64,000 bases of DNA from Pseudomonadota bacterium (lineage in GTDB: Bacteria; Pseudomonadota; Gammaproteobacteria; Steroidobacterales; Steroidobacteraceae), in the NCBI GenBank assembly GCA_023423935.1, contig JAFAEQ010000039.1:1-64000 (forward strand), read 5' to 3'. The notes under the pieces are model-generated. The model saw only the letters and a program-made list of their open reading frames with translations, searched no databases and was not told the origin of the DNA. A program made the position numbers and the translations under genes. Shown here piece by piece: positions 32,844 through 41,437 of this stretch (position 1 is its first letter; each line of letters opens with the position of its first letter).

Positions 32844-34169
32844 TCAGCGCGCTGCGTTTGCGTCGAGACGCGCGCGCACCTTGCGTACATCAGCAGCTGT
32901 GACCGCGCTCGCCTGATTGCCCCAGCTCGATCTCACGAACGAGGCGACCTGCGCGACCCCTGCATCGCCGATCCGCCAATGGAGCGCAGGCATGGTGAAG
33001 CGGGCCGGGGTCGTCGCCGTTCGTGGTGTCGTCGCACCCCGCAGAATGATGGCGATGACCGAATCGGGGCGCTCCGCGAGCACCACCGGATTTCCTGCCA
33101 ATGACGGAAACAGGCCTTCATAGCCTTTCCCATCCGGGCGATGACACGCTGCGCAGTTGTTGAGATAGATCAGTGCGCCGGGTTTGCTCGCATCACCCAG
33201 CATGAGTCGCGAATGTTCTTCTTCGTCCGGCACGAACGCTGGCGCAGACTGGCCGGGATCTTCCAGGGTCTTCAGGTACGCAGCCATGGCGAGTGCGTCC
33301 TGGTGCGTGAGATGTTGTGTGCTGCGCTCGATTACTTCGCTCATCGAAGCGAAACTGATGGCATGACGATTCGCGCTCGTCTGCAGAAATCTTGCGATGT
33401 CTTCCTCGGTCCAGTCCGCCAGCGATCCCGCGCCTTCGCTCCGCAGACTCGGTGCGAAATAGCCTTCGATGAGTGCGCCGGCGAGAAAGCGATTCCCGTC
33501 CCCGGCCGTCAGCGCGCGTAGCGCGAGTGCGGCGTTACGCGGTGTATGACATTCGCCGCAGTGACCGAGTCCTTCGACCAGATAACCGCCTCGCGCCACG
33601 CTGGGACTCGATCCGGCGGGCGCGACGTAAGGCTCCGGCGCGCGAGCGAACAGCCAGCGCCAGTACGTGAGCGGCCAGCGCATCGAGAGCGGAAAGGGAA
33701 TCGCGTTGCGACGATTGGCGATGGCGGCCGCAGGCACGCCGTCGCGGAAGTACGCGAAGAGCGCGCTGACATCTTCGGGCGCGAGATTGCGATAAGAGGT
33801 GTACGGCATGGCGGGATAGAGCGTGCGTTCGCGCGACACACCGAAGCGCACTGCGCGATCGAAATCCGCCAGCGTGAAATCGCCGATGCCGTAGGTGGCA
33901 TCCGGCGTGATGTTGGTCGTGTACACGGTGCCCACAGGCGTGCGGATGCCCAGACCCCCGGAGAAGGGCGGACGTCCCGGCACGCTATGACAGGCACCGC
34001 AATCGCCGACCTTCGCAAGGTATTCGCCCTTCGCGATCAGCTCGGGCGAAGAATTTTCGGTGAGCACGCCATGAATGCCCGCAGTCATATCACCGACCTT
34101 TGCGGCGATCGCTGCAGCTGCGAGCAGCATGAGCACCGCAAACACGCAGCCGATGGCGCGGCCTGTCAT
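32844..34169 (-). CDS. Triheme cytochrome c subunit of a membrane dehydrogenase
   Basis: The 441-residue protein has an N-terminal signal or anchor (GCVFAVLMLLAAAAIA) and three heme c sites: CGACH, CGECH and CAACH. This is the AdhB/gluconate-dehydrogenase type that passes electrons from a flavoprotein to ubiquinone at the outer face of the inner membrane. Its start overlaps the end of the GMC oxidoreductase gene by 4 bases. The order is small subunit, flavoprotein, cytochrome, as in gluconate and 2-keto-gluconate dehydrogenases. Confidence 0.92.
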   Translation of the reverse strand: MTGRAIGCVFAVLMLLAAAAIAAKVGDMTAGIHGVLTENSSPELIAKGEYLAKVGDCGACHSVPGRPPFSGGLGIRTPVGTVYTTNITPDATYGIGDFTLADFDRAVRFGVSRERTLYPAMPYTSYRNLAPEDVSALFAYFRDGVPAAAIANRRNAIPFPLSMRWPLTYWRWLFARAPEPYVAPAGSSPSVARGGYLVEGLGHCGECHTPRNAALALRALTAGDGNRFLAGALIEGYFAPSLRSEGAGSLADWTEEDIARFLQTSANRHAISFASMSEVIERSTQHLTHQDALAMAAYLKTLEDPGQSAPAFVPDEEEHSRLMLGDASKPGALIYLNNCAACHRPDGKGYEGLFPSLAGNPVVLAERPDSVIAIILRGATTPRTATTPARFTMPALHWRIGDAGVAQVASFVRSSWGNQASAVTAADVRKVRARLDANAAR

Positions 34170-35944
34170 TCGGACACCAGTGCCTGTGCCGTGCGCAGAT
34201 AGGTCCGACGGATTTCTGCTGCCGAGAAATAGGTCAGGGCCGCGATCAATCCCGTCGGGTTGTAGCCCATGTTTTGCGGAAACGAGGATGCGCCGTAGAT
34301 GAACAGATTCGGCACTTCCCAGCTCTGCGAATAGCGATTGACCACGCTGTCTGTTCGGCTCGCGCCCATGATCGCGCCGCCAGTCGTGTGCGTGGATTGA
34401 TAGACGCGCGTGTCGTAGGACATCCCGGGACGCATGAGCATCGTGGCCTGTTGCGCTGGCTTCATGGCGCGCACGATCTCTTCCATCCTGGCCGCGCAGA
34501 AGGCCGCCATCCGGTACTCGTTGTCGTGCCAGTCGAAGGTGATTCGCAGCAGCGGCAATCCCTGCTCATCCGTATAGGTCGGATCGAGCGAGAGATAACG
34601 GTCGCGATACGACATCACCGAGCCCTGCGCGATCACCGGTGCGGAATGCAGATAGTGCTTGCGTACAGCGCGCTTCCAGCCTGCACCCCACGTCGGTGTG
34701 CCGGGCGGCAGCATCATCTGCTCGATCGGTCGTCCGCCGGTGCCACCCGCATAGATGACCGAGCCGCCGATGAAGCCGAGTCCTGCGTGATCGAAGTGAT
34801 CCGAGTTGAACTCATCGATGGCACGCTGACCGGCGGCGCCCGCACCTATGAATGGATTGATCTGCACGTCCTCATCGAAATGCGCAGCCGTCACGCTGCA
34901 CATTTGATAGGCGTAGTTCTTGCCGATGAGACCTGCGCCGCTCGCCGGGTCGTACGGGGTGCCGATGCCCGACAGCAGCAGCAACCGCACGTTGTGCATC
35001 TGGAAGGCGCACAACAGCACCATGTCTGCCGGCTGCTCGATCTCCTGACCTGAAGCATCGACGTACGACACGCCGATCGCACGTGAACGCGAGCGGTCGA
35101 GCAGAACGCGCGTCACGTACGAGTTCGTGCGCACCTCAAGATTCGCGCGTTTTTCGAGAACCGGCAGGATCGTCGTTTGCGGGGATGCCTTGGAATACAG
35201 GAAACAACCGAAGCGCTCGCAGAAGCCGCACAGATTGCACGGGCCCAGACGCACACCATACGGATTGGTGTAAGCGATCGAGCTGTTCGCAGCCGGCAGC
35301 GGAAACGGGCTGTAGCCGAGCTCGCGGGCGGCTTTCTCGAAACGCGCGGCGGCTTCGATCGCGGGCAGCGGCGGCGTCGGGAACTGCGCGCTGCGTGCGC
35401 CTTCGAATGGATTGCCGCCCGCACATCGCTCCCCGCGCAGATTGCCTGCGATTCCTGAGACGCCGCACACCTTCTCGAAATGATCGAAATGCGGTTCGAG
35501 CTCTTCGTAGCTGACCGGGTAGTCCTGGATCGTCATGTCGGCGGGGATCGCGCGCTTGCCGTAGCGCTCGATGAAGTGACTGCGCACGCGCAGATCTTCC
35601 GGGGACGTGCGCCAAAGCTGTCCGTTCCAGTGAACGCCGGCGCCACCGATCCCGTTGCCCAGCACGAAGGATCCATAGCGACGATAGGGCACTGCGGTCT
35701 GATCGACCCGGTGGCGGATCGTCACCGTCTCGCACGACAGCGGTTGCCAGAGATCGCCGCGAATCCCGTAACGAAGTTCATCGGCGATGCGTGGAAAGGC
35801 AAAGTCCTTCGCGGTGTCGCGCGCAGGTCCACGCTCCAGTGCGACGACCGACAGGCCGGCATCGGTCAGCTCCTTCGCCATGATGGCGCCGGTCCAGCCG
35901 TAGCCGACGATCACGGCGTCGACTGGCTTGTTGCGCACGGCCAC
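34166..35944 (-). CDS. GMC-family FAD dehydrogenase, catalytic subunit
   Basis: The 592-residue flavoprotein binds FAD through VIVGYGWTGAIMAKEL near the N-terminus. The GMC C-terminal domain has a THTTGGAIMG block and ends with the FAD-contact motif NMGYNPTGLIAAL. A cysteine cluster, GPCNLCGFCERFGC (about residues 235-248), may hold an iron-sulfur centre, as in related FAD sugar dehydrogenases. The substrate is a sugar, sugar acid or polyol; the sequence does not decide. It starts at GTG, 2 bases after the small subunit stop. A Tat signal is carried by that small subunit, which likely exports the pair. Confidence 0.9.
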   Translation of the reverse strand: MAVRNKPVDAVIVGYGWTGAIMAKELTDAGLSVVALERGPARDTAKDFAFPRIADELRYGIRGDLWQPLSCETVTIRHRVDQTAVPYRRYGSFVLGNGIGGAGVHWNGQLWRTSPEDLRVRSHFIERYGKRAIPADMTIQDYPVSYEELEPHFDHFEKVCGVSGIAGNLRGERCAGGNPFEGARSAQFPTPPLPAIEAAARFEKAARELGYSPFPLPAANSSIAYTNPYGVRLGPCNLCGFCERFGCFLYSKASPQTTILPVLEKRANLEVRTNSYVTRVLLDRSRSRAIGVSYVDASGQEIEQPADMVLLCAFQMHNVRLLLLSGIGTPYDPASGAGLIGKNYAYQMCSVTAAHFDEDVQINPFIGAGAAGQRAIDEFNSDHFDHAGLGFIGGSVIYAGGTGGRPIEQMMLPPGTPTWGAGWKRAVRKHYLHSAPVIAQGSVMSYRDRYLSLDPTYTDEQGLPLLRITFDWHDNEYRMAAFCAARMEEIVRAMKPAQQATMLMRPGMSYDTRVYQSTHTTGGAIMGASRTDSVVNRYSQSWEVPNLFIYGASSFPQNMGYNPTGLIAALTYFSAAEIRRTYLRTAQALVSE

Positions 35945-35946
35945 CG

Positions 35947-36624
35947 CTACGTGTTCCCGGCGATCGACACAGGCCCGTAGAGATACTTGCTGCCTGCGCG
36001 ATCGATCCAGTCCGTGAAGTCGGCGCGTGCGCCAGGGAACCCGATCCAGCGCCAGGCCATCATGTCGCGATTCCCGCCATACTGCGGATCGGCGAAGTAG
36101 CCTTCGCGCGTGTTCTGCAGCAACTGCGCGAAGAACGCGGCGGCGGGGACATGCGCAAACTGCAGTTCGCCGTGTTCCATGCGACCGAGCAACTCGTCCT
36201 GTTGCGCAGACGTCAAGAGCGAGAAGTCGTTGCCATGCTGTTCTCGCGCGAGCGCGTCGGCATCGGCGATTCCCAATCGATAGATCTCGCGCGGCGTGAA
36301 GCGCAGTTGATAGCCGAGCGTTGGCTCCGCGTCCGCGATGAACGGACCTTGCATGTAGAAGTACGCGCCGTAGCCGTACGGCAGCTCGAGCTGGCGGTCG
36401 ATGAACTCGGGGACGCCGGCCGCGACGGCGCCCGGACCTTCACCTTCCTGCGGAATCAGTCTGTCGACGGCCGCCGTGATGAACTCCCACTCAGCACGTG
36501 TGAAGTACATCGGTGAGTAGCGACTCGCCCCCGAGGACCGATTCGAAGTACGTGAACACCCGCCGGCAACGAGTGCGGCGGCGCTGAACGGCAGCAGTGA
36601 CAGCAGAGTTCTTCGGTCGATCAT
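35947..36624 (-). CDS. Gluconate 2-dehydrogenase subunit 3-like protein (Tat-exported)
   Basis: The 225-residue small subunit begins MIDRRTLLSLLPFSAAALVA, with a GGC close behind. This resembles a twin-arginine signal with a lipoprotein-like Cys. The subunit 3 domain follows (FTRAEWEFITAAVDRLIPQE, later YFADPQYGGNRDMMAWRWIG). It escorts the flavoprotein across the membrane and stays in the complex. It heads the three-gene operon. The start at 36624 is used because the ten residues upstream would push the RR pair away from the N-terminus. Confidence 0.88.
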   Translation of the reverse strand: MIDRRTLLSLLPFSAAALVAGGCSRTSNRSSGASRYSPMYFTRAEWEFITAAVDRLIPQEGEGPGAVAAGVPEFIDRQLELPYGYGAYFYMQGPFIADAEPTLGYQLRFTPREIYRLGIADADALAREQHGNDFSLLTSAQQDELLGRMEHGELQFAHVPAAAFFAQLLQNTREGYFADPQYGGNRDMMAWRWIGFPGARADFTDWIDRAGSKYLYGPVSIAGNT

Positions 36625-36714
36625 GAATCTGGACCAGGCAGTGCGGACGCGCACGCATCACGCATCGTGACAATCGTCGCTGTACGCCTGTATGCCCCGG
36701 AGGAGTCAGGTATC

Positions 36715-36780
36715 GACGTGCTGAGTGGAAAGGCCCCTGTCCGGGGGAAAGCCGGCCGCTCACGCAAGCGTCAGCATGTC
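36715..36780 (+). promoter_or_regulatory. Structured leader upstream of a periplasmic protein gene
   Basis: GACGTGCTGA (36715-36724) pairs with TCAGCATGTC (36771-36780) over 10 bp with one G-U. Inside are GGCCCC (36732-36737) with GGGG (36744-36747), and CGC-AA-GCG (36763-36770). Two AAA runs flank the inner stem almost symmetrically. ATTTTCTTTT follows the outer stem, then GAGG and the ATG at 36810. This could be an attenuator or riboswitch-like leader; I cannot name a family. Confidence 0.45.
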
Positions 36781-36809
36781 TCTCCATTTTCTTTTCGAGG
36801 CAGTCACAC

Positions 36810-37268
36810 ATGCGTCGCCTATTCGTTTCGCTCGTACTCTCGTCAGTGCTGTGCATTCCGGCATTCGCTGCCGATGAGCCGACTGCGGCCGAGATCGCGG
36901 AGAAGGAAGCCGCCGTCGGTACGGTCACGTTGAAAGGCGGCAGCGTCGCTGCGGGTGTCGGCTACACCTGGGGTCATGGTGACCTCGAATATCACGGTGA
37001 GGTACATCGCTTCACGATCAGAGGTGTGTCGGTCGTGGATGCGGGCGCCGACAAGTTCACTGCGAAGGGGCAGGTGTATCACTTGCGCCGCCTGGAAGAC
37101 TTCACCGGCAACTATGTCGCCGCGGGCGCCGGTGTGGTCATCGCGGGTGGAGCGACAGCCACGTATCTGAAGAACGAGCATGGCGTGGTGATCAAGCTGA
37201 TCGAGACCGACATCGGCCTGAAGTTCAATCTGTCCGCCGATGGCGTTCATATCGCATTGAAAAAGTAG
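36810..37268 (+). CDS. Periplasmic protein of unknown function
   Basis: The 152-residue product has a signal peptide ending near CIPAFA. The mature part is beta-rich and Gly/Val-rich (GSVAAGVGYTWGHGDLEYHG, HRFTIRGVSVVDAGAD, GAGVVIAGGATATYL). It looks like an ordered outer-face or envelope protein with repeated turn motifs. I do not recognise its family with confidence. The start has GAGG upstream. A structured leader precedes it and a strong hairpin follows, so it is likely a single-gene transcript. Confidence 0.75.
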   Translation: MRRLFVSLVLSSVLCIPAFAADEPTAAEIAEKEAAVGTVTLKGGSVAAGVGYTWGHGDLEYHGEVHRFTIRGVSVVDAGADKFTAKGQVYHLRRLEDFTGNYVAAGAGVVIAGGATATYLKNEHGVVIKLIETDIGLKFNLSADGVHIALKK

Positions 37269-37273
37269 ACCCC

Positions 37274-37310
37274 CGAAGCCGCTGTCCTGCGCGATCACGC
37301 AGCGGCTTCG
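37274..37310 (+). terminator. Strong terminator-like hairpin
   Basis: CGAAGCCGCTG (37274-37284) and CAGCGGCTTCG (37300-37310) form a perfect 11-bp stem around a 15-base loop, 5 bases after the periplasmic protein stop, with CTTCGTTA following. It lies just upstream of the first possible start of the MlaE-like gene. Confidence 0.75.
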
Positions 37311-37317
37311 CTTCGTT

Positions 37318-38388
37318 ATGGTTGAGAGTGTGACCATGAGGCTCGAGGGTCGCATCACTGCCGAGAGCGCCTCACCGATCTGGCGCTCCGCGCTCGAGAC
37401 GCTCGATCGCAATCCGCAGTCGCGCATCGTGATCGACGCCTCGCGTGTCGAGTACGTGGACATCGTAGGCCTCGCGCTGCTGTTCGATCTCAAGCGCCGA
37501 CGGCGTGCACCTGGCGCGGAAGTCGAAGTGCACGCACTGGCGCCGGCCTTCGCATCCTTGATCGATCGGCCTGGCGTGCTCGGCCTCGAGCCTCTGCGTG
37601 ATCGCCTCCCGATGGGGGCGCTGGAAAGGGTTGGACGTGCCACGGCGCAACAGCTCGATGACCTGCGCTCGCTCGTTCAATTCTGCCGCGCCTGCTTGCG
37701 CTCGCTTCTGCGTGCACGATCCCAGCGGGTGATCCGACTCGCAGACATCCTCGAGGTAGCCACCGAGAACGGAACGAAGGCCGTACCAATCGTGCTGCTC
37801 GTTGGCTTTCTCATCGGCGTCATCGCCGCCTTCGAGCTTGGCCTGGTCGCGAGGCAGCTCGGTGCGACGATCTTCGTCGTCAATGGCGTCGGGGTTGCCA
37901 TCCTGCGTGAGCTCGGCGCACTCGTGACCGCGATCGTCGTCGCAGGTCGCACGGGGGCGGCATTCGCCGCGCAGCTCGGCGCGCAGAAAGTGAATGAAGA
38001 GATCGATGCGCTGTCGACGTTCGGCATCGATCCGATCGAGTTCCTGGTCGTACCCCGGCTGATCGCAACGACCCTGATGCTTCCGTTGCTGACCGTCCTC
38101 GCGGACGTGATCGGAATTCTCGGCGGGGCGCTCGTGCTGAGCAGGTTCGACATCACGCTCCTGCAGTTCTACACGCAGCTTCTGACCGTAGTCGCGCCCC
38201 CCGATTTCGTGCTCGGCCTCGTCAAGGCGGCACTGTTCGGATGGACGATCGCACTGATCGGCTGTCATCGGGGTCTCACGACGGGTGCCGGCGCTATCGC
38301 CGTCGGCCAGTCGGCCACGCATGCCGTCGTGACCAGCATCGTGATGATCATCGTCATCGACGGCATCGTCGCTGCGCTTACGAGCTGA
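37318..38388 (+). CDS. MlaE-type ABC permease with N-terminal STAS domain
   Basis: The 356-residue inner-membrane protein has a STAS domain (about 5-100, with IVIDASRVEYVDIVGLALLF) fused to an MlaE permease domain (about 145-350). The signature GALVTAIVVAGRTGAAFAAQ lies in the latter. MlaE permeases form the membrane part of MCE transporters, which move phospholipids or other lipids between inner and outer membrane. The STAS part replaces a separate MlaB. The start may be ATG 37336, with GAGAG upstream; 37318 lies only 8 bases after the hairpin. The next gene begins 6 bases on. Confidence 0.9.
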   Translation: MVESVTMRLEGRITAESASPIWRSALETLDRNPQSRIVIDASRVEYVDIVGLALLFDLKRRRRAPGAEVEVHALAPAFASLIDRPGVLGLEPLRDRLPMGALERVGRATAQQLDDLRSLVQFCRACLRSLLRARSQRVIRLADILEVATENGTKAVPIVLLVGFLIGVIAAFELGLVARQLGATIFVVNGVGVAILRELGALVTAIVVAGRTGAAFAAQLGAQKVNEEIDALSTFGIDPIEFLVVPRLIATTLMLPLLTVLADVIGILGGALVLSRFDITLLQFYTQLLTVVAPPDFVLGLVKAALFGWTIALIGCHRGLTTGAGAIAVGQSATHAVVTSIVMIIVIDGIVAALTS

Positions 38389-38394
38389 ACCCGC

Positions 38395-39180
38395 ATGTCG
38401 GTCCCGCACGCCACGCCGGTCATCAGTGTGCGCAATCTGCGCATGGGCTTCGGCAGCCGCATTCTTCTCGAGAACGCATCGTTCGATGTGGGCCGCGGCG
38501 AGATCGTGGTCATCGTCGGGGGCTCCGGCAGCGGCAAGTCGAGTCTCATGAAAACGATCATCGGCCTGCACGCGCCGATCTCCGGCGACGTTCTCATCGA
38601 AGGTCGCAGTCTGGTGACGGCGGATGCGCGCGAGCGGGAGCGACTGCAGCGCCGGCTCGGGGTGATGTACCAGGGAGGCGCGCTGTTCGGCTCGCTCAGC
38701 GTTCTCGAGAATGTGCGTTTCCCGCTCGACCGCTTCACGGATCTCACGCTCGAGCAGAAGAATCTCACCGCGCGCCTGCTCTTGCGCGAGCTCGAGATGG
38801 ACGGCGCCGAGTCGCTGATGCCGGCCGAGCTTTCGGGAGGAATGCTCAAGCGCGCCGGTATCGCGCGAGCGCTTGCCCTCGGCTGCGACATCCTGTTGCT
38901 CGATGAGCCTTCCGCCGGGCTCGATCCGGTGACTGCGGCCAATCTCGATCGCACGATTCTCTCGCTGCGCAGGAATCTCGGCGCCACGTTTCTGATCGTC
39001 AGTCACGAGCTGCAGAGCATCTTCGCCATCGCGGATCGTGCATTGATGCTCGATTCGCATTCGCGCTCGATCATTGCGAACGATACGCCGCGGTCCCTGC
39101 GCGATGAGAATCGCGATCCGCGCGTTCATCAGTTCTTCAATCGTGAAGCGGACTCGCAAGCTGGACCGGTTCATCAATGA
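38395..39180 (+). CDS. MlaF-type ABC ATPase
   Basis: The 261-residue ATPase has Walker A GGSGSGKSS, the signature LSGGMLKRAG, Walker B CDILLLDEPSAGLDP and the switch His in VSHEL. The C-terminal tail is short and basic. It drives the lipid transporter encoded by its neighbours. Its stop overlaps the MCE gene start by 4 bases, so the operon is translationally coupled. Confidence 0.92.
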   Translation: MSVPHATPVISVRNLRMGFGSRILLENASFDVGRGEIVVIVGGSGSGKSSLMKTIIGLHAPISGDVLIEGRSLVTADARERERLQRRLGVMYQGGALFGSLSVLENVRFPLDRFTDLTLEQKNLTARLLLRELEMDGAESLMPAELSGGMLKRAGIARALALGCDILLLDEPSAGLDPVTAANLDRTILSLRRNLGATFLIVSHELQSIFAIADRALMLDSHSRSIIANDTPRSLRDENRDPRVHQFFNREADSQAGPVHQ

Positions 39181-40163
39181 ACGATTCCGCACGCTATGTT
39201 CCGCTCGGACTGTTCGTAATCGTGAGCGTGGGCATCGCTGTGGCCGCACTCGGCGTGCTCGGCTGGCGTACCTGGCTGAGCCCGACATTGACGTTCGAGA
39301 CCTATTTCGACCAATCGGTGTCCGGTCTCGGGATCGGCGCACCGGTCAGCTTCCGCGGAGTACCACTCGGACAGGTCACCGAAATCGTGACATCGGCGTC
39401 GCTCTACGAGTCCGGTGTGCCGATCGAGCGGCGTCACGACTACATCGTCGTACGCGTGAAGGCGGATCTGTCTGCGGCAGCGGCGGAACAGCTGAAGCGC
39501 GACATCCCGGCGCTCATTGCGCGGGGATTGCGGGCACAGACTCAGCTCGCAGGCGTCACCGGCCAGCAGTATCTCGAGCTGGATTTTCTCGATCCGCAGA
39601 AGTATCCGCCGCTGCCTTTCGCGTGGAAGCCCGACGATATCTATCTTCCGTCGGCGCCGAGCGTCGCGGGCGACATCATCCAGAAAGCACAGGCGTTCCT
39701 TGCGAGTCTGGACGACGCCGACGTCGGCAGACTCAGTCGCAATCTCGATGCGCTGGTTCGCGATCTCGATCGCAAGATCGATGAGCTTCCAGTATCGCAA
39801 CTTTCGAAACGCATGGAGGAGGTGCTCGGTGAGGCGCGCACCACGCTTGCGCGCATTGACGCGCTGGTGGCAGACCCCTCGTTGCGTCAGACACTGGACC
39901 ACGCGGCTGCGATCACCGCGCGGCTGCAGGCCATTTCGAACAGTGGCGAGCTGGATCGCCTGATCGCGCATGCGAGCGATGCGACTGTGCGACTCGACAC
40001 GCTGCTCGCGGACAATCAGGCCGACGTTCGCACGATCGTCGCAGACCTGCGCGCGACTTCGCAGAACCTTCTCGAACTGTCGAAAGCGCTCGATCGCGAT
40101 CCTGCCGGTACACTGCTGGGCGGACCGCCGCCGGAAGTCAGGCTGCCAGGACCGACGCCATGA
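39177..40163 (+). CDS. MlaD-type MCE substrate-binding protein
   Basis: The 328-residue protein has one N-terminal membrane anchor (YVPLGLFVIVSVGIAVAALG). An MCE domain (about 35-140) follows, with FDQSVSGLGIGAPVSFRGVPLGQV and QLAGVTGQQYLELDF. A long helical C-terminal region follows, as in proteins that form periplasmic channels. It binds the lipid cargo between the permease and the outer membrane. It is longer than E. coli MlaD (183 residues), closer to PqiB-type single-domain members. Its stop overlaps the lipoprotein start by 4 bases. Confidence 0.9.
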   Translation: MNDSARYVPLGLFVIVSVGIAVAALGVLGWRTWLSPTLTFETYFDQSVSGLGIGAPVSFRGVPLGQVTEIVTSASLYESGVPIERRHDYIVVRVKADLSAAAAEQLKRDIPALIARGLRAQTQLAGVTGQQYLELDFLDPQKYPPLPFAWKPDDIYLPSAPSVAGDIIQKAQAFLASLDDADVGRLSRNLDALVRDLDRKIDELPVSQLSKRMEEVLGEARTTLARIDALVADPSLRQTLDHAAAITARLQAISNSGELDRLIAHASDATVRLDTLLADNQADVRTIVADLRATSQNLLELSKALDRDPAGTLLGGPPPEVRLPGPTP

Positions 40164-40786
40164 ATCGCAAGGCGTTCATGTCCATGACGTGTGTTGCCCT
40201 GGTGCTCATGGGTTGCTCCTTCGCCAGGCGCATGCCGCCGGTGAATCTCTACGCGCTGGATCTGTCGCCCTACGCGATCGCACCAACGCAGAGGCGATCG
40301 CCCGAGACACTGCGGCTTGCGACGGTGCGCGTTGCAGCGCCCTTCGACTCGAACACACTTTTCTATCGCTTCGACGATGTGCGTTACGTGTCCGATCCGT
40401 ATCACGCATTCGCCGCGGGACCTGGCGAGATCGTCAGTAACCAGGTCGCTCGCTGGCTCGATGCGGCGGGACCATTTCGCGATGTCGCACGTCCCGGCAG
40501 CTTGCGTCCCGCCCGTTATGTTCTCGAGATCAGCGTGTCGGAGCTGTATGGAGATTTCCGCGCCGGTCGGCCACCTGCGGCGGTGCTGAACCTCGGGTTT
40601 GCATTGATCGATCAGAGCGGCTCGCGATCGCGGACGGTTTACGAACGTTCGATCTCACGCACGATCGACTTGCCTGCTGCATCCCGCGAAGAGCTCATGC
40701 GTGGTTACAGCCAGGCGTTGAGCGACGCACTGACGCAGCTGACGCACGAGCTCGAGGCGACGCTTCCGGCAGATCGCCGCGAGTAG
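40160..40786 (+). CDS. MCE-system lipoprotein (PqiC-like, ABC transport auxiliary)
   Basis: The 208-residue protein has a lipoprotein signal with lipobox LMGC at residues 17-20. The domain begins VNLYALDLSP and has LRLATVRVAAPFDSNTLFYR, typical of the transport-auxiliary lipoproteins found with MCE systems. PqiC sits at the outer membrane and docks the MCE channel. It ends the four-gene operon permease, ATPase, MCE, lipoprotein. No MlaA- or MlaC-like gene is in the window. Confidence 0.88.
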   Translation: MNRKAFMSMTCVALVLMGCSFARRMPPVNLYALDLSPYAIAPTQRRSPETLRLATVRVAAPFDSNTLFYRFDDVRYVSDPYHAFAAGPGEIVSNQVARWLDAAGPFRDVARPGSLRPARYVLEISVSELYGDFRAGRPPAAVLNLGFALIDQSGSRSRTVYERSISRTIDLPAASREELMRGYSQALSDALTQLTHELEATLPADRRE

Positions 40787-40920
40787 GATGCGTGACGAAC
40801 CGGAGTCTAGGGAAGCTCTGATTTATCGACTTCCCTGACCTTCGCAAGTCTGCAACTGGTTGAAATGCTTCGGTGGGCGAAGCAACTATGGTTGCGAATG
40901 GCGAACTGATCAGAGGTTAC

Positions 40921-41391
40921 CTAGAGGCGAAGGTGCGGTTTGCCGCGCTGATCGCACAGAATGCAAAACAGAAAGGCACCGGACCAGGAGATCAGCAGCA
41001 AACCATTGACCGTTTCGACGCTCGCGATCAGGCGCAGCGCGCCGCTCGGTACGACATCGCCATAGCCGAGCGTGGAGTACGTTTCGGCGGCGAAGTAGAA
41101 ATAGCCAAGCACGCCGGTGTGTCCGGCACCCTCAAGGCTGCCGAGTCCCAGTGGGTACGTACCCAGTGCGTACACGAGCCCATACATGGCGACTTCCGCG
41201 AGATGGGCTCCCACCATTCCGACGAAGACGACGACCAGCGTTGCTCGCGACAGCGATCGGCCGCGCCATACGCCCGCGAGTGCGCGCAGCGCCTCGTAAT
41301 GGAACGCGGCGGTCACGCACACGACCACGAGCGCAAGCGCGGCCGCGAGGAAGATGCGCCCCGTGGCTGAAGCCTCCAGTGGACTCATCAT
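40921..41391 (-). CDS. Two-helix potassium channel protein
   Basis: The 156-residue membrane protein has helices around FLAAALALVVVCVTAAFHYE, RATLVVVFVGMVGAHLAEVA and a last one, ETVNGLLLISWSGAFLFCIL. The pore loop YSTLGYGDVVPSGALR holds the selectivity filter TLGYGD. This is the simple ion-channel fold (Ion_trans_2) without a regulatory RCK domain. The subunits would form tetramers. It is convergent with the MCE lipoprotein and upstream of the TPR gene on the same strand. Confidence 0.87.
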   Translation of the reverse strand: MMSPLEASATGRIFLAAALALVVVCVTAAFHYEALRALAGVWRGRSLSRATLVVVFVGMVGAHLAEVAMYGLVYALGTYPLGLGSLEGAGHTGVLGYFYFAAETYSTLGYGDVVPSGALRLIASVETVNGLLLISWSGAFLFCILCDQRGKPHLRL

Positions 41392-41437
41392 GAATGTCCG
41401 AGGCGCTCCACCGCGTTAACGCGACTCTCCGCTCAGA

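Noticed and set aside
37372..39342. A 656-codon open frame on the minus strand
   Set aside because: Antisense to the MlaE- and MlaF-type genes; Arg/His-rich product with no domain.
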